DNA from: Rugamonas rubra | GTDB taxonomy: Bacteria; Pseudomonadota; Gammaproteobacteria; Burkholderiales; Burkholderiaceae_D | Direction of reading: 5' to 3' | Length of the DNA stretch: 64,000 nt | NCBI RefSeq assembly: GCF_900114705.1 | Contig: NZ_FOTW01000012.1 | Span: 1-64,000, forward strand | Shown here: in pieces, positions 1 to 9,493 of the stretch | Layout: the number at the start of each line of letters is the position of its first letter | Position numbering within the stretch: position 1 is the stretch's first letter | Translations under genes and position numbers: made by a program | Notes under the pieces: generated by a model | Told to the model about the DNA's origin: nothing | The model's database searches: none | What the model saw: only the letters and a program-made list of their open reading frames with translations

Positions 1-338
1 CCGTCGAGGGGATCAACCAGGAGATCTGGGGCGCGTGCATCGCCTACAACCTGGTGCGCCTTGAAATGGCCAACGTCGCCGCCGACGCTCAATGCAACCC
101 CACCGACATCAGCTTCGTCCGTGCATTTCACATCATTCAATACGAACTAACATGGGCCGCCGCGACTCGCGCCTATGGCAAGCTGCCTTCCCTACTACAA
201 AGAATGCGGCAAAGGCTAGTCACAGAACTGACTGTCAAACGACCCGGCCGTCATTTTGACCGGGTCGTCAAATCAAAGGCACAGCGCTACCCATACAAGA
301 AGTCAAAAGCTTAAGTCAACGGCATTAGGGTCAGTGCC
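1..338 (+). mobile_element. IS4-family insertion sequence, right-hand part only
   Basis: Only the transposase tail and a short 3' flank are in the window. The bases after the transposase stop (about 315-338) would hold the right inverted repeat, but the left end lies upstream of base 1, so the repeat and any target-site duplication cannot be verified. The right boundary given here is a guess; the neighbouring GGDEF/EAL gene ends at 368. Confidence 0.45.
3..314 (+). CDS. IS4-family transposase, C-terminal fragment (5' end outside window)
   Basis: The frame is open from base 3 to a TAA at 312-314, leaving about 103 C-terminal residues. The segment EGINQEIWGACIAYNLVR followed by an alternating basic/aromatic tail ending YPYKKSKA is typical of the C-terminal end of IS4-type DDE transposases; the EGINQEIWG stretch carries the glutamate region downstream of the catalytic core (family knowledge). 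The first two Asp residues of the DDE triad are upstream of the window. The GTG at 54 is internal and not a real start. Whether the element is intact cannot be judged. Confidence 0.8.
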   Translation, partial: VEGINQEIWGACIAYNLVRLEMANVAADAQCNPTDISFVRAFHIIQYELTWAAATRAYGKLPSLLQRMRQRLVTELTVKRPGRHFDRVVKSKAQRYPYKKSKA

Positions 339-367
339 GACATTCGGACACGGGCTCGGCAGTTGGC

Positions 368-2959
368 CTAGCCGGCCAGCGCCGCGCCGTCCTGGGCGCG
401 GCCGGCGCCGTCGTCGGACTGCTGGTGGGCGATCGGCGGTAGCAGGGCGGCGGCCTGCCACACCGGCGCCGTGTCGAAGGCGCTGACCCAGGGCAGCACC
501 TCGGCCGACGGCATCGGCCGGGCGATGCCGAAGCCCTGCGCCAGGTCGCAGCCGAGCCGCATCAGCAGCGCGCCGTGCGCCACCGTCTCGACACCCTCGG
601 CGATCACGCCCAGCTCGAAGGCGCGCGCCAGGCCGATCACCGCGCTGACCAGGTGGCGGTCGTCGCGGTCGACCAGCATGTTGCGCACGAAGCTCTGGTC
701 GACCTTCAGGACGTCGGCCGGCAGCCGCTTCAGGTAGCTCATCGACGAGTAGCCGGTGCCGAAGTCGTCCAGCGCGAAGCTGATGCCCAGCGCCTGGCAG
801 GCCAGCATGATGGCGCGCACGTGGCCGACGTCGCTCAGCGCCGACGACTCGAGGATCTCCAGCTCGAGCATGTACGGCGGTACGTCGGGGAATTCGGCCA
901 GGATCGCCGTCAGCCGTTCGACGAAGTCGTTGCGTTGGAAATGGCGCGCGGCGATGTTGACGCTGACCACCCAGTCCGGGTCGAAGCCGCGCCAGCTCTG
1001 CAGCTGGCGCAGCGCCTCGCGCAGCACCCATTCGCCAATGTCGACGATCAGGTCGGTGTGCTCGACGAAGGGCAGGAAGTCCATCGGCCCGACCACGCCG
1101 CGCTCCGGGTGCTGCCAGCGCAGCAGCGCCTCCATGCCGACGATGCGGCCGCGCCGCATGTTCAGCTTGGGCTGGTAGTACAGCCGCATCTCGCCGCCGC
1201 GCAGCGCGGCGCGCACCTCGGTGCGGCGGTTGTGGTGGGTGCGCACCTGTTCGTCGAGGTCGGCGTCGAAGAAGTGGTAGCGGTTGCGCCCGGTGATCTT
1301 GGCCTGGTATAGCGCCTGGTCGGCGTGGCGCAGCAGCTGGTCGGCGCTGGTCTCGCCGTCGCGGTACAGCGCCACGCCGACGCTGGCCGACATCTTGACG
1401 GTCTCGCCGTCGCACTGGTAGTCGAGCGCCAGCGCCGCCAGCAGCCGCGCCATGGCCTGCTCGACGGCGCCGCGGCCGTCCATCTGCGGCAGCAGCAGCA
1501 CGAACTCGTCGCCGCCCAGCCGGGCGACGTAGTGGCGCTGGCCGGCGAAGTCGTGCAGCCGGCTGGCGACCTGCTTGAGCACCTCGTCGCCGACCGCCTG
1601 GCCCAGGCCCTGGTTGATCCCTTGGAAGTGGTCGAGGTCGAACAGGCACACCGCCAGCAGTTGCTGGCGTTCGCGCGCCTGCTCGAGCTCCTGCTCGAAG
1701 CGGCTGCTCAGCGCGGCGCGGTTGGGCAGGCCGGTGAGGACGTCGTGGTTGCTCTGCCAGGACATCTGCTGGATCAGGTGGCGCTTCTCGCTGACGTCGC
1801 GGAACACCAGCACCGAGCCCTGCACGCGGCCGGCGCTGTCGCGGATCGCGGCGGCGGTGTACTCGACCATGCGCACCTGGCCCGACAGGTGGCGCAGGCT
1901 CTGGCCGCCGGCCTTGACCACCGCGCCGCCGGCGTAGATCGCGGCCATCGCCTTGAGCAGCGAGTGCTGGCCGAAGTTGTTGGCCAGCACGAAGGCCTGG
2001 TGCAGCTCCATGCCGCGCGCCTGCGCCTCGTCCAGGCCGGTGAGCGTCTGCGCCACGGCGTTGAAGGTGAGGATGCGGCCGGCCAGGTCGGTGGTGACGA
2101 CGGCGTCGCCGATCGAGGCCAGCGTCACCTCGATGCGCTCCTTCTCGGCAAGCAGCTGGGCCTGGGCCGAGCGGGTCTGCGCGAGCTGCTCGCCGAGTTG
2201 CCGCTGGCTGCGTTGCAGCGAGCCGACCAGCGCCTGCACCTCCTGCGCCATGTTGTTGAAGGTGGCGGCCAGCGCGCGCGCCTCCAGCGTGCCGCGCAGC
2301 GGCAGGCGCACGCCGTGCTCGCCGGCCTGGAAGCGGTCGGTGGCGCGCGCCAGCCGCGCCAGCATGCGCTTGTTGGAGTAGATCAGCAGGCCGAGCAGCA
2401 GGTAGATCAGGCCGACATTGAGCGCCGAGATTTGCGCCTGCTGGCGCACCGTGTGCCAGACGCGGTTGAGCGGCAGCGTCGGCTCGAACGTCATTTCCAG
2501 GGTGGCGTTGGTCGACAGGGCCAGCTCGCGGCTCAGCGGCTGCAGCGCGTGCAGCGCCTGGAACCAGGCCGGCCCGGTCGGCTCCGGTTTGACGCTGCGC
2601 ACCGCCTCGAGGTGGCCGCCGGGATAGTCGAGGCGCACGGCGCTGGCGTCCTGGTTGAGCAGCAGGGCGCCGGCCAGCGCCGTCTCCAGCGCGGCGCGGT
2701 CGGGCAGCGCCAGGCCGCTCTTCAAGGTGGTGTTCAGATAGTCGCCCAGCTCCTGGGCGTCGAGCTGGTAGCGCAGGTTGGCGTCGGCCGCCTCGGCCTC
2801 GATCAGCAGCGAATAGCGCACGCAGACGACCACCGCGATGAGGGCGAAAATGGGCACGAACAGGCGCGTGTAGGTGCCCATCCGCAGCCAAGACGACAGT
2901 AGTTTCCTCAGCAACGGCATAGGTGGTGGGTAGGTTCCGGCAATATTGTCCTCAAGCAT
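368..2959 (-). CDS. Membrane PAS-GGDEF-EAL cyclic-di-GMP signalling protein
   Basis: 863 residues. An N-terminal membrane segment (about 33-52) and a second one (about 178-195) bracket a periplasmic sensor region. A HAMP-like linker, a coiled coil (about 240-265) and a PAS domain (about 265-385) follow, then GGDEF (about 400-565) with the intact motif RLGGDEFVLLL, and EAL (about 585-830) with MEALLRW. The residues that would form the RxxD inhibitory site five positions before GGDEF read GQRH, so product inhibition at a classical I-site is unlikely. Both catalytic signatures look intact; net cyclase or phosphodiesterase activity cannot be told. Starts at residues 1, 14 and 27 are possible and none has a clear Shine-Dalgarno. 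It probably controls the motile/sessile switch, in keeping with the nearby pilus ATPases. Confidence 0.92.
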   Translation of the reverse strand: MLEDNIAGTYPPPMPLLRKLLSSWLRMGTYTRLFVPIFALIAVVVCVRYSLLIEAEAADANLRYQLDAQELGDYLNTTLKSGLALPDRAALETALAGALLLNQDASAVRLDYPGGHLEAVRSVKPEPTGPAWFQALHALQPLSRELALSTNATLEMTFEPTLPLNRVWHTVRQQAQISALNVGLIYLLLGLLIYSNKRMLARLARATDRFQAGEHGVRLPLRGTLEARALAATFNNMAQEVQALVGSLQRSQRQLGEQLAQTRSAQAQLLAEKERIEVTLASIGDAVVTTDLAGRILTFNAVAQTLTGLDEAQARGMELHQAFVLANNFGQHSLLKAMAAIYAGGAVVKAGGQSLRHLSGQVRMVEYTAAAIRDSAGRVQGSVLVFRDVSEKRHLIQQMSWQSNHDVLTGLPNRAALSSRFEQELEQARERQQLLAVCLFDLDHFQGINQGLGQAVGDEVLKQVASRLHDFAGQRHYVARLGGDEFVLLLPQMDGRGAVEQAMARLLAALALDYQCDGETVKMSASVGVALYRDGETSADQLLRHADQALYQAKITGRNRYHFFDADLDEQVRTHHNRRTEVRAALRGGEMRLYYQPKLNMRRGRIVGMEALLRWQHPERGVVGPMDFLPFVEHTDLIVDIGEWVLREALRQLQSWRGFDPDWVVSVNIAARHFQRNDFVERLTAILAEFPDVPPYMLELEILESSALSDVGHVRAIMLACQALGISFALDDFGTGYSSMSYLKRLPADVLKVDQSFVRNMLVDRDDRHLVSAVIGLARAFELGVIAEGVETVAHGALLMRLGCDLAQGFGIARPMPSAEVLPWVSAFDTAPVWQAAALLPPIAHQQSDDGAGRAQDGAALAG

Positions 2960-3135
2960 TATTACCGAAAATTCCGGCGCGTTGCATTTTTATTTGAAAA
3001 CGGTTTCAAAGTGGCGGTTCCTGCCGTGTGTAGCGTGCGGTTCGCCTGCCGGACGAGACCAAGCGTGCAGCGACACGAGGCGTTAGCGGAGGGGGCGGGA
3101 AAATCGCCTCCACAGTCGGGACGGTCAGCGGAAGT

Positions 3136-3186
3136 GATCGTGTATAAACGATCTTGAATAAACACTTTGATCGTCTATACTGAATC
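3136..3186 (+). promoter_or_regulatory. Promoter and probable operators of the mobile mystery A/B pair
   Basis: A good sigma70 promoter is visible: TTGAAT at 3154-3159, a 16-base spacer and TATACT at 3176-3181. GATCGT-N6-ACGATC (3136-3153) is a perfect inverted repeat just upstream of the -35. A related direct copy, GATCGTCTATAC, starts at 3169 and overlaps the -10. The two copies start 33 bases apart, about three helical turns. The gene's own HTH protein is the obvious candidate repressor (inference). Confidence 0.6.
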
Positions 3187-3221
3187 AATTATGGAGTAGC
3201 GCATACCTACTAGGCGATCAA

Positions 3222-3668
3222 ATGGAATTTCAAAAATTGCGTCTTTCGCAGGTTGATCGGGCAGTGAGGTTGGCCTCTGCGCCGCCACGCCCGTCGCCGG
3301 GCTGGATTCAGACGATTCGAACGGCACTCGGTATGACAACACGCCAACTCGCCGGACGTCTTGGCGTTAGTCAAAGCACGCTGACAGCGTTGGAAAAATC
3401 AGAGGCGGAGGACCGGATCACCTTGCAGTCGTTACGTAGGGCCGCCGAGGCGCTCGATTGCGAGCTTCAATATGTCCTGGTGCCGCGTTCCTCGTTGAAA
3501 CGGCGAGTCGAGGATCGCGCACAAGATGTTGCGCATGAGCGTGTCGCTCGTGTCTGGCACAGCATGCGTCTGGAGGAACAGGCGCCTACCGCGCAGTTGG
3601 ATAAAAAAGAGGTGTCCAGGGTACAGCGTGACCTTCTGGATAACAATTGGAAGCAACTGTGGGACTAG
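3222..3668 (+). CDS. Mobile mystery protein A (XRE-type HTH regulator)
   Basis: 148 residues. A helix-turn-helix of XRE type spans about residues 29-85 (TIRTALGMTTRQLAGRLGVS, then SQSTLTALEKSE). The C-terminal part (VARVWHSMRLEEQ and a WKQLWD end) matches the mobile mystery protein A family. In that family it is found in front of a Fic-domain protein (mobile mystery protein B), on genomic islands and plasmids. Here it overlaps or abuts the Fic gene and probably acts as its regulator or antitoxin; the family is not biochemically characterised. Base composition looks lower in GC than the flanking genes, consistent with recent acquisition next to an IS. Confidence 0.88.
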   Translation: MEFQKLRLSQVDRAVRLASAPPRPSPGWIQTIRTALGMTTRQLAGRLGVSQSTLTALEKSEAEDRITLQSLRRAAEALDCELQYVLVPRSSLKRRVEDRAQDVAHERVARVWHSMRLEEQAPTAQLDKKEVSRVQRDLLDNNWKQLWD

Positions 3669-4252
3669 GCATCGGCCAGGTGCACGCGCCAGGCGCAACG
3701 CCACTTGACCCGGATGAGATGGCGGGCCTCATTCCAAGACATATCACGCTAAAACGCGAATTGGACGAATTCGAGCAGGCGAACATACTTGCCGCGCAGG
3801 CGTGGGCGGAAAAGCGTGTGAAGCAGAATGTACTGAGCGAGGCCTATGTTCGGCGCTTGCACAAGAAAATGTTCGATCGCACCTGGCGATGGGCTGGTAC
3901 CTTTCGCAAGACTGAAAAGTCCATCGGTATCGATCCTCTGCAAATTGGCGTCGGCCTGCGCAATTTGTTGGACGATGTTCAATGCTGGCGCGAGTTCAAC
4001 ACCTTCTCCCTCGACGAGCAGGCCACACGCTTGCACCACCGGCTGGTGTGGATTCATCTTTTCCCCAACGGGAACGGCCGCCACGCCCGACTCTTTACCG
4101 ACGTGTTTTTGCGTTCATGCGGCGCGCGTCCGTTTTCCTGGGGGCGGATCGAACTGGTGCATCCATCGACGACACGCAGCGCGTACATCCATGCATTGCA
4201 GGCGGCGGACCGCAGGGACTATGCGCCCCTGCAGGCTTTCGTGCGCACCTAG
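3659..4252 (+). CDS. Mobile mystery protein B (Fic/DOC-domain protein)
   Basis: About 197 residues. The core Fic motif reads HLFPNGNGRHAR (about residues 136-147), giving the catalytic His and the anion-binding GNGR loop; the usual acidic residue before GNGR is Asn here. N-terminal GATPLDPDE and the IPRHIT segment are characteristic of mobile mystery protein B. Fic proteins usually transfer AMP or another nucleotide monophosphate to a target protein hydroxyl; the target of this family is unknown. I prefer the GTG at 3659, which has GGAAG five bases upstream and overlaps the end of mobile mystery A by 10 bases; a TTG at 3647 is also in frame. The pair probably works as a toxin-antitoxin-like module (inference). 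Confidence 0.87.
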   Translation: MGLGIGQVHAPGATPLDPDEMAGLIPRHITLKRELDEFEQANILAAQAWAEKRVKQNVLSEAYVRRLHKKMFDRTWRWAGTFRKTEKSIGIDPLQIGVGLRNLLDDVQCWREFNTFSLDEQATRLHHRLVWIHLFPNGNGRHARLFTDVFLRSCGARPFSWGRIELVHPSTTRSAYIHALQAADRRDYAPLQAFVRT

Positions 4253-4262
4253 TACGACGACA

Positions 4263-4747
<485 letters not shown>

Positions 4748-4748
<1 letters not shown>

Positions 4749-5884
4749 CAGATGATCCCCAAGTGTTCGGTTCCGGCCGAGAGGTCGCGGTTTTTCGCCG
4801 CCTTGCCCTCGAGCTTGATGGCCAGCCGCAGGTCGTTGACCGAATCGGCGTTGCGCAAGGCGTCCTCGTAGCTGATTCTATCCGCTTCGTGCAAATCGAA
4901 CAGCGACTGGTCGAAGGTCTGCATGCCCAACTCGCGCGATTTCTTCATCAGCTCCTTGATCTCGTGCACCTGGCCCTTGAAGATCAGGTCGGAGATCAGC
5001 GGCGAGTTGAGCAGGATCTCGATCGCCACGGCGCGCCCGGCGCTTTCCTTGAGCGGCACCAGGCGCTGCGAGATCATGCCCTTCAGGTTCAGCGACAGGT
5101 CCATCAGCAGCTGCTGGCGGCGCTCCTCGGGGAAGAAGTTGATGATGCGGTCGAGCGCCTGGTTGGCGCTGTTGGCGTGCAGCGTGGCCAGGCACAGGTG
5201 GCCGGTCTCGGCGAAGGCGATGGCGTGGTCCATGGTCTCGCGGTCGCGGATCTCGCCGATCTGGATCACGTCCGGCGCCTGGCGCAGCGTGTTCTTCAGC
5301 GCCACCGCCCAGTCCTCGGTGTCGACGCCGACCTCGCGCTGGGTGACGATGCAGTTCTTGTGCGGATGCACGTACTCGACCGGGTCCTCGATGGTGATGA
5401 TGTGGCCGTAGCTGTTCTGGTTGCGGTGGTCGACCATCGCCGCCAGCGTGGTCGACTTGCCCGAACCGGTGGCGCCGACCATGATCACCAGGCCGCGCTT
5501 GGACATGACGACGTCCTTGAGCACCTCGGGCAGGCCGAGGTCGTCGAGTTTCGGGATCTCGCTGGTGATGGTGCGCAAGACCATGCCGACCGAGCTCATC
5601 TGCACGAAGGCGGAGACGCGGAAGCGCCCCAGCTCGCCCGGGCTGATGGCGAAGTTGGCCTCCTTGCTCAGCTCGAAGCCGGCGCTCTGCTTGTCGTTCA
5701 TGATCGAGCGCGCCAGGTCGACGGTGTGGGCCGCCGTCAGCACCTGGGCCGAGACGGGCGTCAGCTTGCCGTCGATCTTGATGGCCGGCGGGAAGCCGGC
5801 GGTGATGAACAGGTCCGAACCTTTTTTGCTGACCATCAGGCGCAGCAGGTCGGACATGAATTTGAATGCCTGGTCGCGTTCCAT
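4748..5884 (-). CDS. pilU: PilU, type IV pilus retraction ATPase accessory motor
   Basis: 378 residues from the ATG at 5884 (MERDQAFKFM). Walker A is GATGSGKST, the Asp box is TIEDPVEYVH, the Walker B region is IGEIRDRETM and the His box is LATLHANSANQ; all are intact. The N-terminal PAS-like domain of PilT/PilU ATPases covers roughly residues 1-100. PilU forms hexamers that assist PilT in depolymerising the pilus at the inner membrane. An open frame continues upstream of 5884 but runs antisense-like through pilT and is not part of the protein. It lies 8 bases downstream of pilT, the usual betaproteobacterial arrangement. Confidence 0.97.
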
Positions 5885-5892
5885 GCTGGTTC

Positions 5893-6936
5893 CTATCCGG
5901 GGAAGTTGTCGGGGATCTTGGCGGCGGAACGGGCCGCCGCCGCCGAGATCACGTTGCGCCGCACCAGGTCGGTCAGCGTCTGGTCCAGCGTCTGCATGCC
6001 GACGTTGCTGCCGGTCTGGATCGCCGAGTACATCTGGGCGATCTTGGCCTCGCGGATCAGGTTGCGGATGGCCGGCGTGGCCACCATGATCTCGTGGGCG
6101 GCGACGCGGCCGCTGCCGTCCTTGGTCTTGAGCAGGGTCTGCGAGATCACCGCCTGCAGCGACTCCGACAGCATGGCCCGCACCATCTCCTTCTCGTCGG
6201 CCGGGAAGACGTCGACGATGCGGTCGATGGTCTTGGCGGCCGACGAGGTGTGCAGCGTGCCGAACACCAGGTGGCCGGTCTCGGCCGCCGACAGGGCCAG
6301 GCGGATGGTCTCCAGGTCGCGCAGCTCGCCGACCAGGATCACGTCCGGGTCCTCGCGCAGCGCCGAGCGCAGCGCGTTGTTGAACGACAGCGTGTGCGGC
6401 CCCACCTCGCGCTGGTTGATCAGGCACTTCTTCGACTCGTGGACGAACTCGATCGGGTCCTCGATGGTGAGGATGTGGCCGTACTCGTTCTCGTTGACGT
6501 GGTTGACCATCGCCGCCAGCGTGGTCGACTTGCCCGAGCCGGTCGGCCCGGTCACCAGCACCAGGCCGCGCGGCTTGGAGGCCAGCTCGGCGAAGATGCG
6601 CGGGCAGTTCAACTCCTCCAGGCTCATGATCTTCGACGGGATGGTGCGCAGCACCGCCGAGGCGCCGCGTTCCTGGTTGTAGGCGTTGACGCGGAAGCGC
6701 GCCAGGCCGGGGATGGCGAAGGAGAAGTCGACCTCGAGCATCTCCTCGTAGGCCTTGCGCTGGCCGTCGTTCATGATGTCATAGATCATGCCGTGGACTT
6801 CCTTGTGCTCCAGCGGCGGCAGGTTGATGCGGCGCACGTCGCCGTGCACCCGTATCATCGGCGGCAGCCCGGCCGACAAGTGCAGGTCCGAGGCCTTGTT
6901 CTTGACCGAGAATGCGAGAAGTTCTGAGATGTCCAT
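5893..6936 (-). CDS. pilT: PilT, type IV pilus retraction ATPase
   Basis: 347 residues, the standard PilT length. It shows Walker A GPTGSGKST, Asp box LTIEDPIEFVH, Walker B VGELRDLETI, His box GTLHTSSAAKT, and the C-terminal AIRNLIRE motif that is needed for retraction in PilT (AIRNLIRE is the well-known PilT signature). N-terminal MDISELLAFSVKNKASDLHL is typical. It powers pilus retraction, twitching motility and DNA uptake. It is first in a pilT-pilU-peroxidase transcript and is divergent from yggS; both presumably use promoters within 6937-7054. Confidence 0.98.
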   Translation of the reverse strand: MDISELLAFSVKNKASDLHLSAGLPPMIRVHGDVRRINLPPLEHKEVHGMIYDIMNDGQRKAYEEMLEVDFSFAIPGLARFRVNAYNQERGASAVLRTIPSKIMSLEELNCPRIFAELASKPRGLVLVTGPTGSGKSTTLAAMVNHVNENEYGHILTIEDPIEFVHESKKCLINQREVGPHTLSFNNALRSALREDPDVILVGELRDLETIRLALSAAETGHLVFGTLHTSSAAKTIDRIVDVFPADEKEMVRAMLSESLQAVISQTLLKTKDGSGRVAAHEIMVATPAIRNLIREAKIAQMYSAIQTGSNVGMQTLDQTLTDLVRRNVISAAAARSAAKIPDNFPG

Positions 6937-7054
6937 TTATAATCCCTGTGCCTGGGGTTGAGGGCGGGGCCGCCGGGATCGCACACCGGCCGCCGCTGAA
7001 ACTGTTCCACGCTGATGCTTAACCGATGTTGCCCACACTATACGCTCACTGATT

Positions 7055-7804
7055 ATGTCCACAATCGCCCAGAACTTGCAAGCCGTCGCCTCGACAATTG
7101 TTTCCACAGCCCAAGAAGCCGGCCGCGCGGCCGACAGCGTGCGCTTGCTGGCGGTGTCCAAGACCTTCGGCGCGGAGGCGGTGCTGGAGGCGGTGCGGGC
7201 CGGCCAGCGCGCCTTCGGCGAGAACTACCTGCAGGAGTCGCTCGACAAGATCGCCGCCGTGCGCGCCGCGCTGGCCGCGCGGCCGGACGAGCCTGCGCTG
7301 GCGGCGCGGCCTGGCGAGCCGGCGCTCGAGTGGCACTTCATCGGCCCCATCCAGAGCAACAAGACGCGCCCCATCGCCGAGCACTTCGACTGGGTCCACA
7401 CGGTCGAGCGCGAGAAGATCGCCCAGCGCCTGTCCGAGCAGCGCCCGGCCGGCATGGCGCCGCTCAACATTTGCCTGCAGGTCAACATCAGCGGCGAGGC
7501 CAGCAAGAGCGGCGTGGCGCCGGCCGAGCTGGCCGAGCTGGCCCGGCGCGTCGCCGCGCTGCCCAATCTGCGCCTGCGCGGCCTGATGGCGATCCCCGAA
7601 CCGACCGAGGACTACGCCGAGCAGCGCGCCGCCTTCGCCCAGCTGCGCCAACTCTACGAACAACTGCGCGCCGACGGCCTGGCGCTCGACACCCTGTCGA
7701 TGGGCATGTCGGCCGACCTGCGCGCCGCCGTCGTCGAGGGCGCCACCATCGTGCGCGTCGGCAGCGCCATCTTCGGCGCGCGCCACTATCCGGCCGCCCA
7801 CTAA
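7055..7804 (+). CDS. yggS: YggS family pyridoxal-phosphate homeostasis protein
   Basis: 249 residues with the alanine-racemase-like TIM barrel of the YggS/PROSC family. The PLP lysine is in LLAVSKTF (about residue 36); further signatures are FGENYLQE, WHFIGPIQSNK and LSMGMSADL followed by VRVGSAIFG. It binds PLP and buffers its free pool rather than catalysing a reaction. A short duplication of the ALAARPxEP unit at about residues 72-91 lengthens the loop before the WHFIGPIQ motif, compared with the E. coli protein. It precedes proC by 28 bases, a widely conserved pair. Confidence 0.95.
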   Translation: MSTIAQNLQAVASTIVSTAQEAGRAADSVRLLAVSKTFGAEAVLEAVRAGQRAFGENYLQESLDKIAAVRAALAARPDEPALAARPGEPALEWHFIGPIQSNKTRPIAEHFDWVHTVEREKIAQRLSEQRPAGMAPLNICLQVNISGEASKSGVAPAELAELARRVAALPNLRLRGLMAIPEPTEDYAEQRAAFAQLRQLYEQLRADGLALDTLSMGMSADLRAAVVEGATIVRVGSAIFGARHYPAAH

Positions 7805-7832
7805 TCCATCCAGACCACCACGAGAGACAGAC

Positions 7833-8681
7833 ATGAACGCAAGCGCACTGAAAATCGCCTTCATCGGCGGCGGCAACATGGCCTCGGCCCTGATCGCCGG
7901 ACTGGCCGGCAAACTGACGGCCGGCGCCAACATCCACGTGGTCGACCCCAACGCCGCCGCGCTGGACAAGCTGCGCCAGCAGTTCGGCGTCAGCACCGCG
8001 CCGGCGGCCGACGCAGCGCTGGGCGCGGTCGACGTGATCGTGCTGGCGGTCAAGCCGCAGAGCATGCGCGAGGTGGCCGCCCAGCTGTTGCCGCTGCTGA
8101 ACCCGGCGGCCAGGCCGCTGATCCTGTCGATCGCCGCCGGCATCCGCGCCGCCGACCTGTCGCGCTGGCTGGGCGGCTACGGCGCCATCGTGCGCTGCAT
8201 GCCGAACACGCCGGCGCTGATCGGCCTGGGCATCACCGGCATGGTCGCCGCCGACGGCGTCAGCGCGGCGCAGAAGGAGGCCGCCGACGCCATCCTGAAG
8301 GCGGTCGGCGCCACCGTCTGGCTGGCCCACGAAGGCTTGATCGACCCGGTGACGGCGGTCTCGGGCAGCGGCCCGGCCTATGTGTTCTACTTCATCGAGG
8401 CGATGCAGCAGGCGGCGCTGGAGATGGGCCTGAGCGCGCAGCAGGGCAGCGAGCTGGCGCTGGCCACCTTCGTCGGCGCGGCGCAACTGGCGGCGCAGTC
8501 GAGCGAACCGGTGGCGCTGCTGCGCGAGCGCGTCACCTCGAAGGGCGGCACCACCTACGCCGCGCTGAGCAGCATGGAGCAGAGCGGCGTCAAGGACGCC
8601 ATCGTCAAGGCGATGAAGGCGGCCGCCGAGCGCGGCCGGGAATTGGGCAATGAGCTGGGCGAGGAGCTGGGCGGCGCCTAA
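7833..8681 (+). CDS. proC: Pyrroline-5-carboxylate reductase
   Basis: 282 residues. An N-terminal Rossmann fold (IAFIGGGNMASALI, about residues 8-21) binds NAD(P)H. The signature of the C-terminal helical domain, SGSGPAYVFYFIEAM (about residues 174-188) and GGTTYAALSSM, matches ProC. It catalyses the last step of proline synthesis in the cytoplasm. Shine-Dalgarno GAGAG lies 6 bases before the ATG. It is probably co-transcribed with yggS. Confidence 0.97.
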   Translation: MNASALKIAFIGGGNMASALIAGLAGKLTAGANIHVVDPNAAALDKLRQQFGVSTAPAADAALGAVDVIVLAVKPQSMREVAAQLLPLLNPAARPLILSIAAGIRAADLSRWLGGYGAIVRCMPNTPALIGLGITGMVAADGVSAAQKEAADAILKAVGATVWLAHEGLIDPVTAVSGSGPAYVFYFIEAMQQAALEMGLSAQQGSELALATFVGAAQLAAQSSEPVALLRERVTSKGGTTYAALSSMEQSGVKDAIVKAMKAAAERGRELGNELGEELGGA

Positions 8682-8698
8682 GCAGGGCGCCGGCCCGC

Positions 8699-9493
8699 TC
8701 AGGGCGTTGGATCGCCGACGTACTTCTGGTAGATGGCGGCGTAGCGGCCGCTGTCCTTGAGCTGCTTGAGGCCGGCGTTGAAGTCGTCGCGGATAGTTTT
8801 GTCGCGGAACACCGGGCGGTAGTCCTGCGGGTTGAGCTTGACGAAGCGTTGCTCGACCGTCGGCTTGGGGACGAAAGCCTGCTCGCGCTGCAACTGCAGG
8901 GTGAAGTAGCGGAAGATGTTGCGGTCGCTCAGCGCCACGTCGTAGCGGCCCTTGTCCAGGGTGAGTACCTGCAGCGTCTGGTTGTTCTGCTCGTAGTAGC
9001 GGCCGGCCTGGCGCACCGGGTCGAGCCAGTCGGGATAGCGCTTGATGGCGCCGACGAAGGCGATCACGTTCAGGCCGCGCAGGTCTTCGGGCTTGCGGAA
9101 CTGCAGCTTCCTGTCCTTCAAACTGATCAGCACGTTGTCGTAGAACACCGCCGGCTCGCCGTAGTGGCCGCCGACGGCCGCCAAGTCCTCGCCCAGGTCG
9201 GTCATCGCCGCGTCGACCTCGCGCGCCTTGAACACCATCGGAATCCGCACGAAGGAGTAGTACTTCGGCACCAGCACGTGGCCGCGATAGGCCAGCGCCT
9301 GGCCGATGACCTCCAGTTCGATGCCGGAGTTCGTTTCCGGGAAGCAGTAGGGCGGGATCTTTTCGCCGAAGGCCATCTTCACGTCGGCGGCGCCGGCGGC
9401 GTCGAGCCAGGCCAGCGACAACAATAGCGCCCGCGCCGACGGCGCGGCCAGGAGGCGGTGAAAGAGGGGCCGGCGGAGGGGGCGACTTGCCAT
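8699..9493 (-). CDS. Periplasmic substrate-binding protein, family 3-like
   Basis: 264 residues. A basic N-terminus and hydrophobic stretch (about 15-31) ending AAGAAD looks like a Sec signal peptide. The mature part begins with KMAFGEKIPPYCF and has the spacing of solute-binding proteins of family 3 (amino-acid binding type), including the lobes around DVALSDRN and a C-terminal QLKDSGRYAAIYQKYVGD. No permease or ATPase is adjacent, so it may be an orphan binding or sensory protein; ligand unknown. It converges with proC (17 bases between ends). Confidence 0.8.
   Translation of the reverse strand: MASRPLRRPLFHRLLAAPSARALLLSLAWLDAAGAADVKMAFGEKIPPYCFPETNSGIELEVIGQALAYRGHVLVPKYYSFVRIPMVFKAREVDAAMTDLGEDLAAVGGHYGEPAVFYDNVLISLKDRKLQFRKPEDLRGLNVIAFVGAIKRYPDWLDPVRQAGRYYEQNNQTLQVLTLDKGRYDVALSDRNIFRYFTLQLQREQAFVPKPTVEQRFVKLNPQDYRPVFRDKTIRDDFNAGLKQLKDSGRYAAIYQKYVGDPTP

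Noticed and set aside
1325..2902. A 525-codon plus-strand frame opposite the GGDEF/EAL gene
   Set aside because: Mirror frame of a well-supported minus-strand gene; Gln/Leu/His-rich low complexity.
2962..3188. Small minus-strand frames of 60 to 67 codons upstream of the mobile mystery A gene
   Set aside because: They read through the promoter and operator region, have no homology signal and overlap each other in different frames.
5885..6427. N-terminal extension of pilU through the pilT region
   Set aside because: The extension is antisense-frame-like, Arg/Pro-rich and without homology to PilU; the real PilU start is the ATG at 5884.
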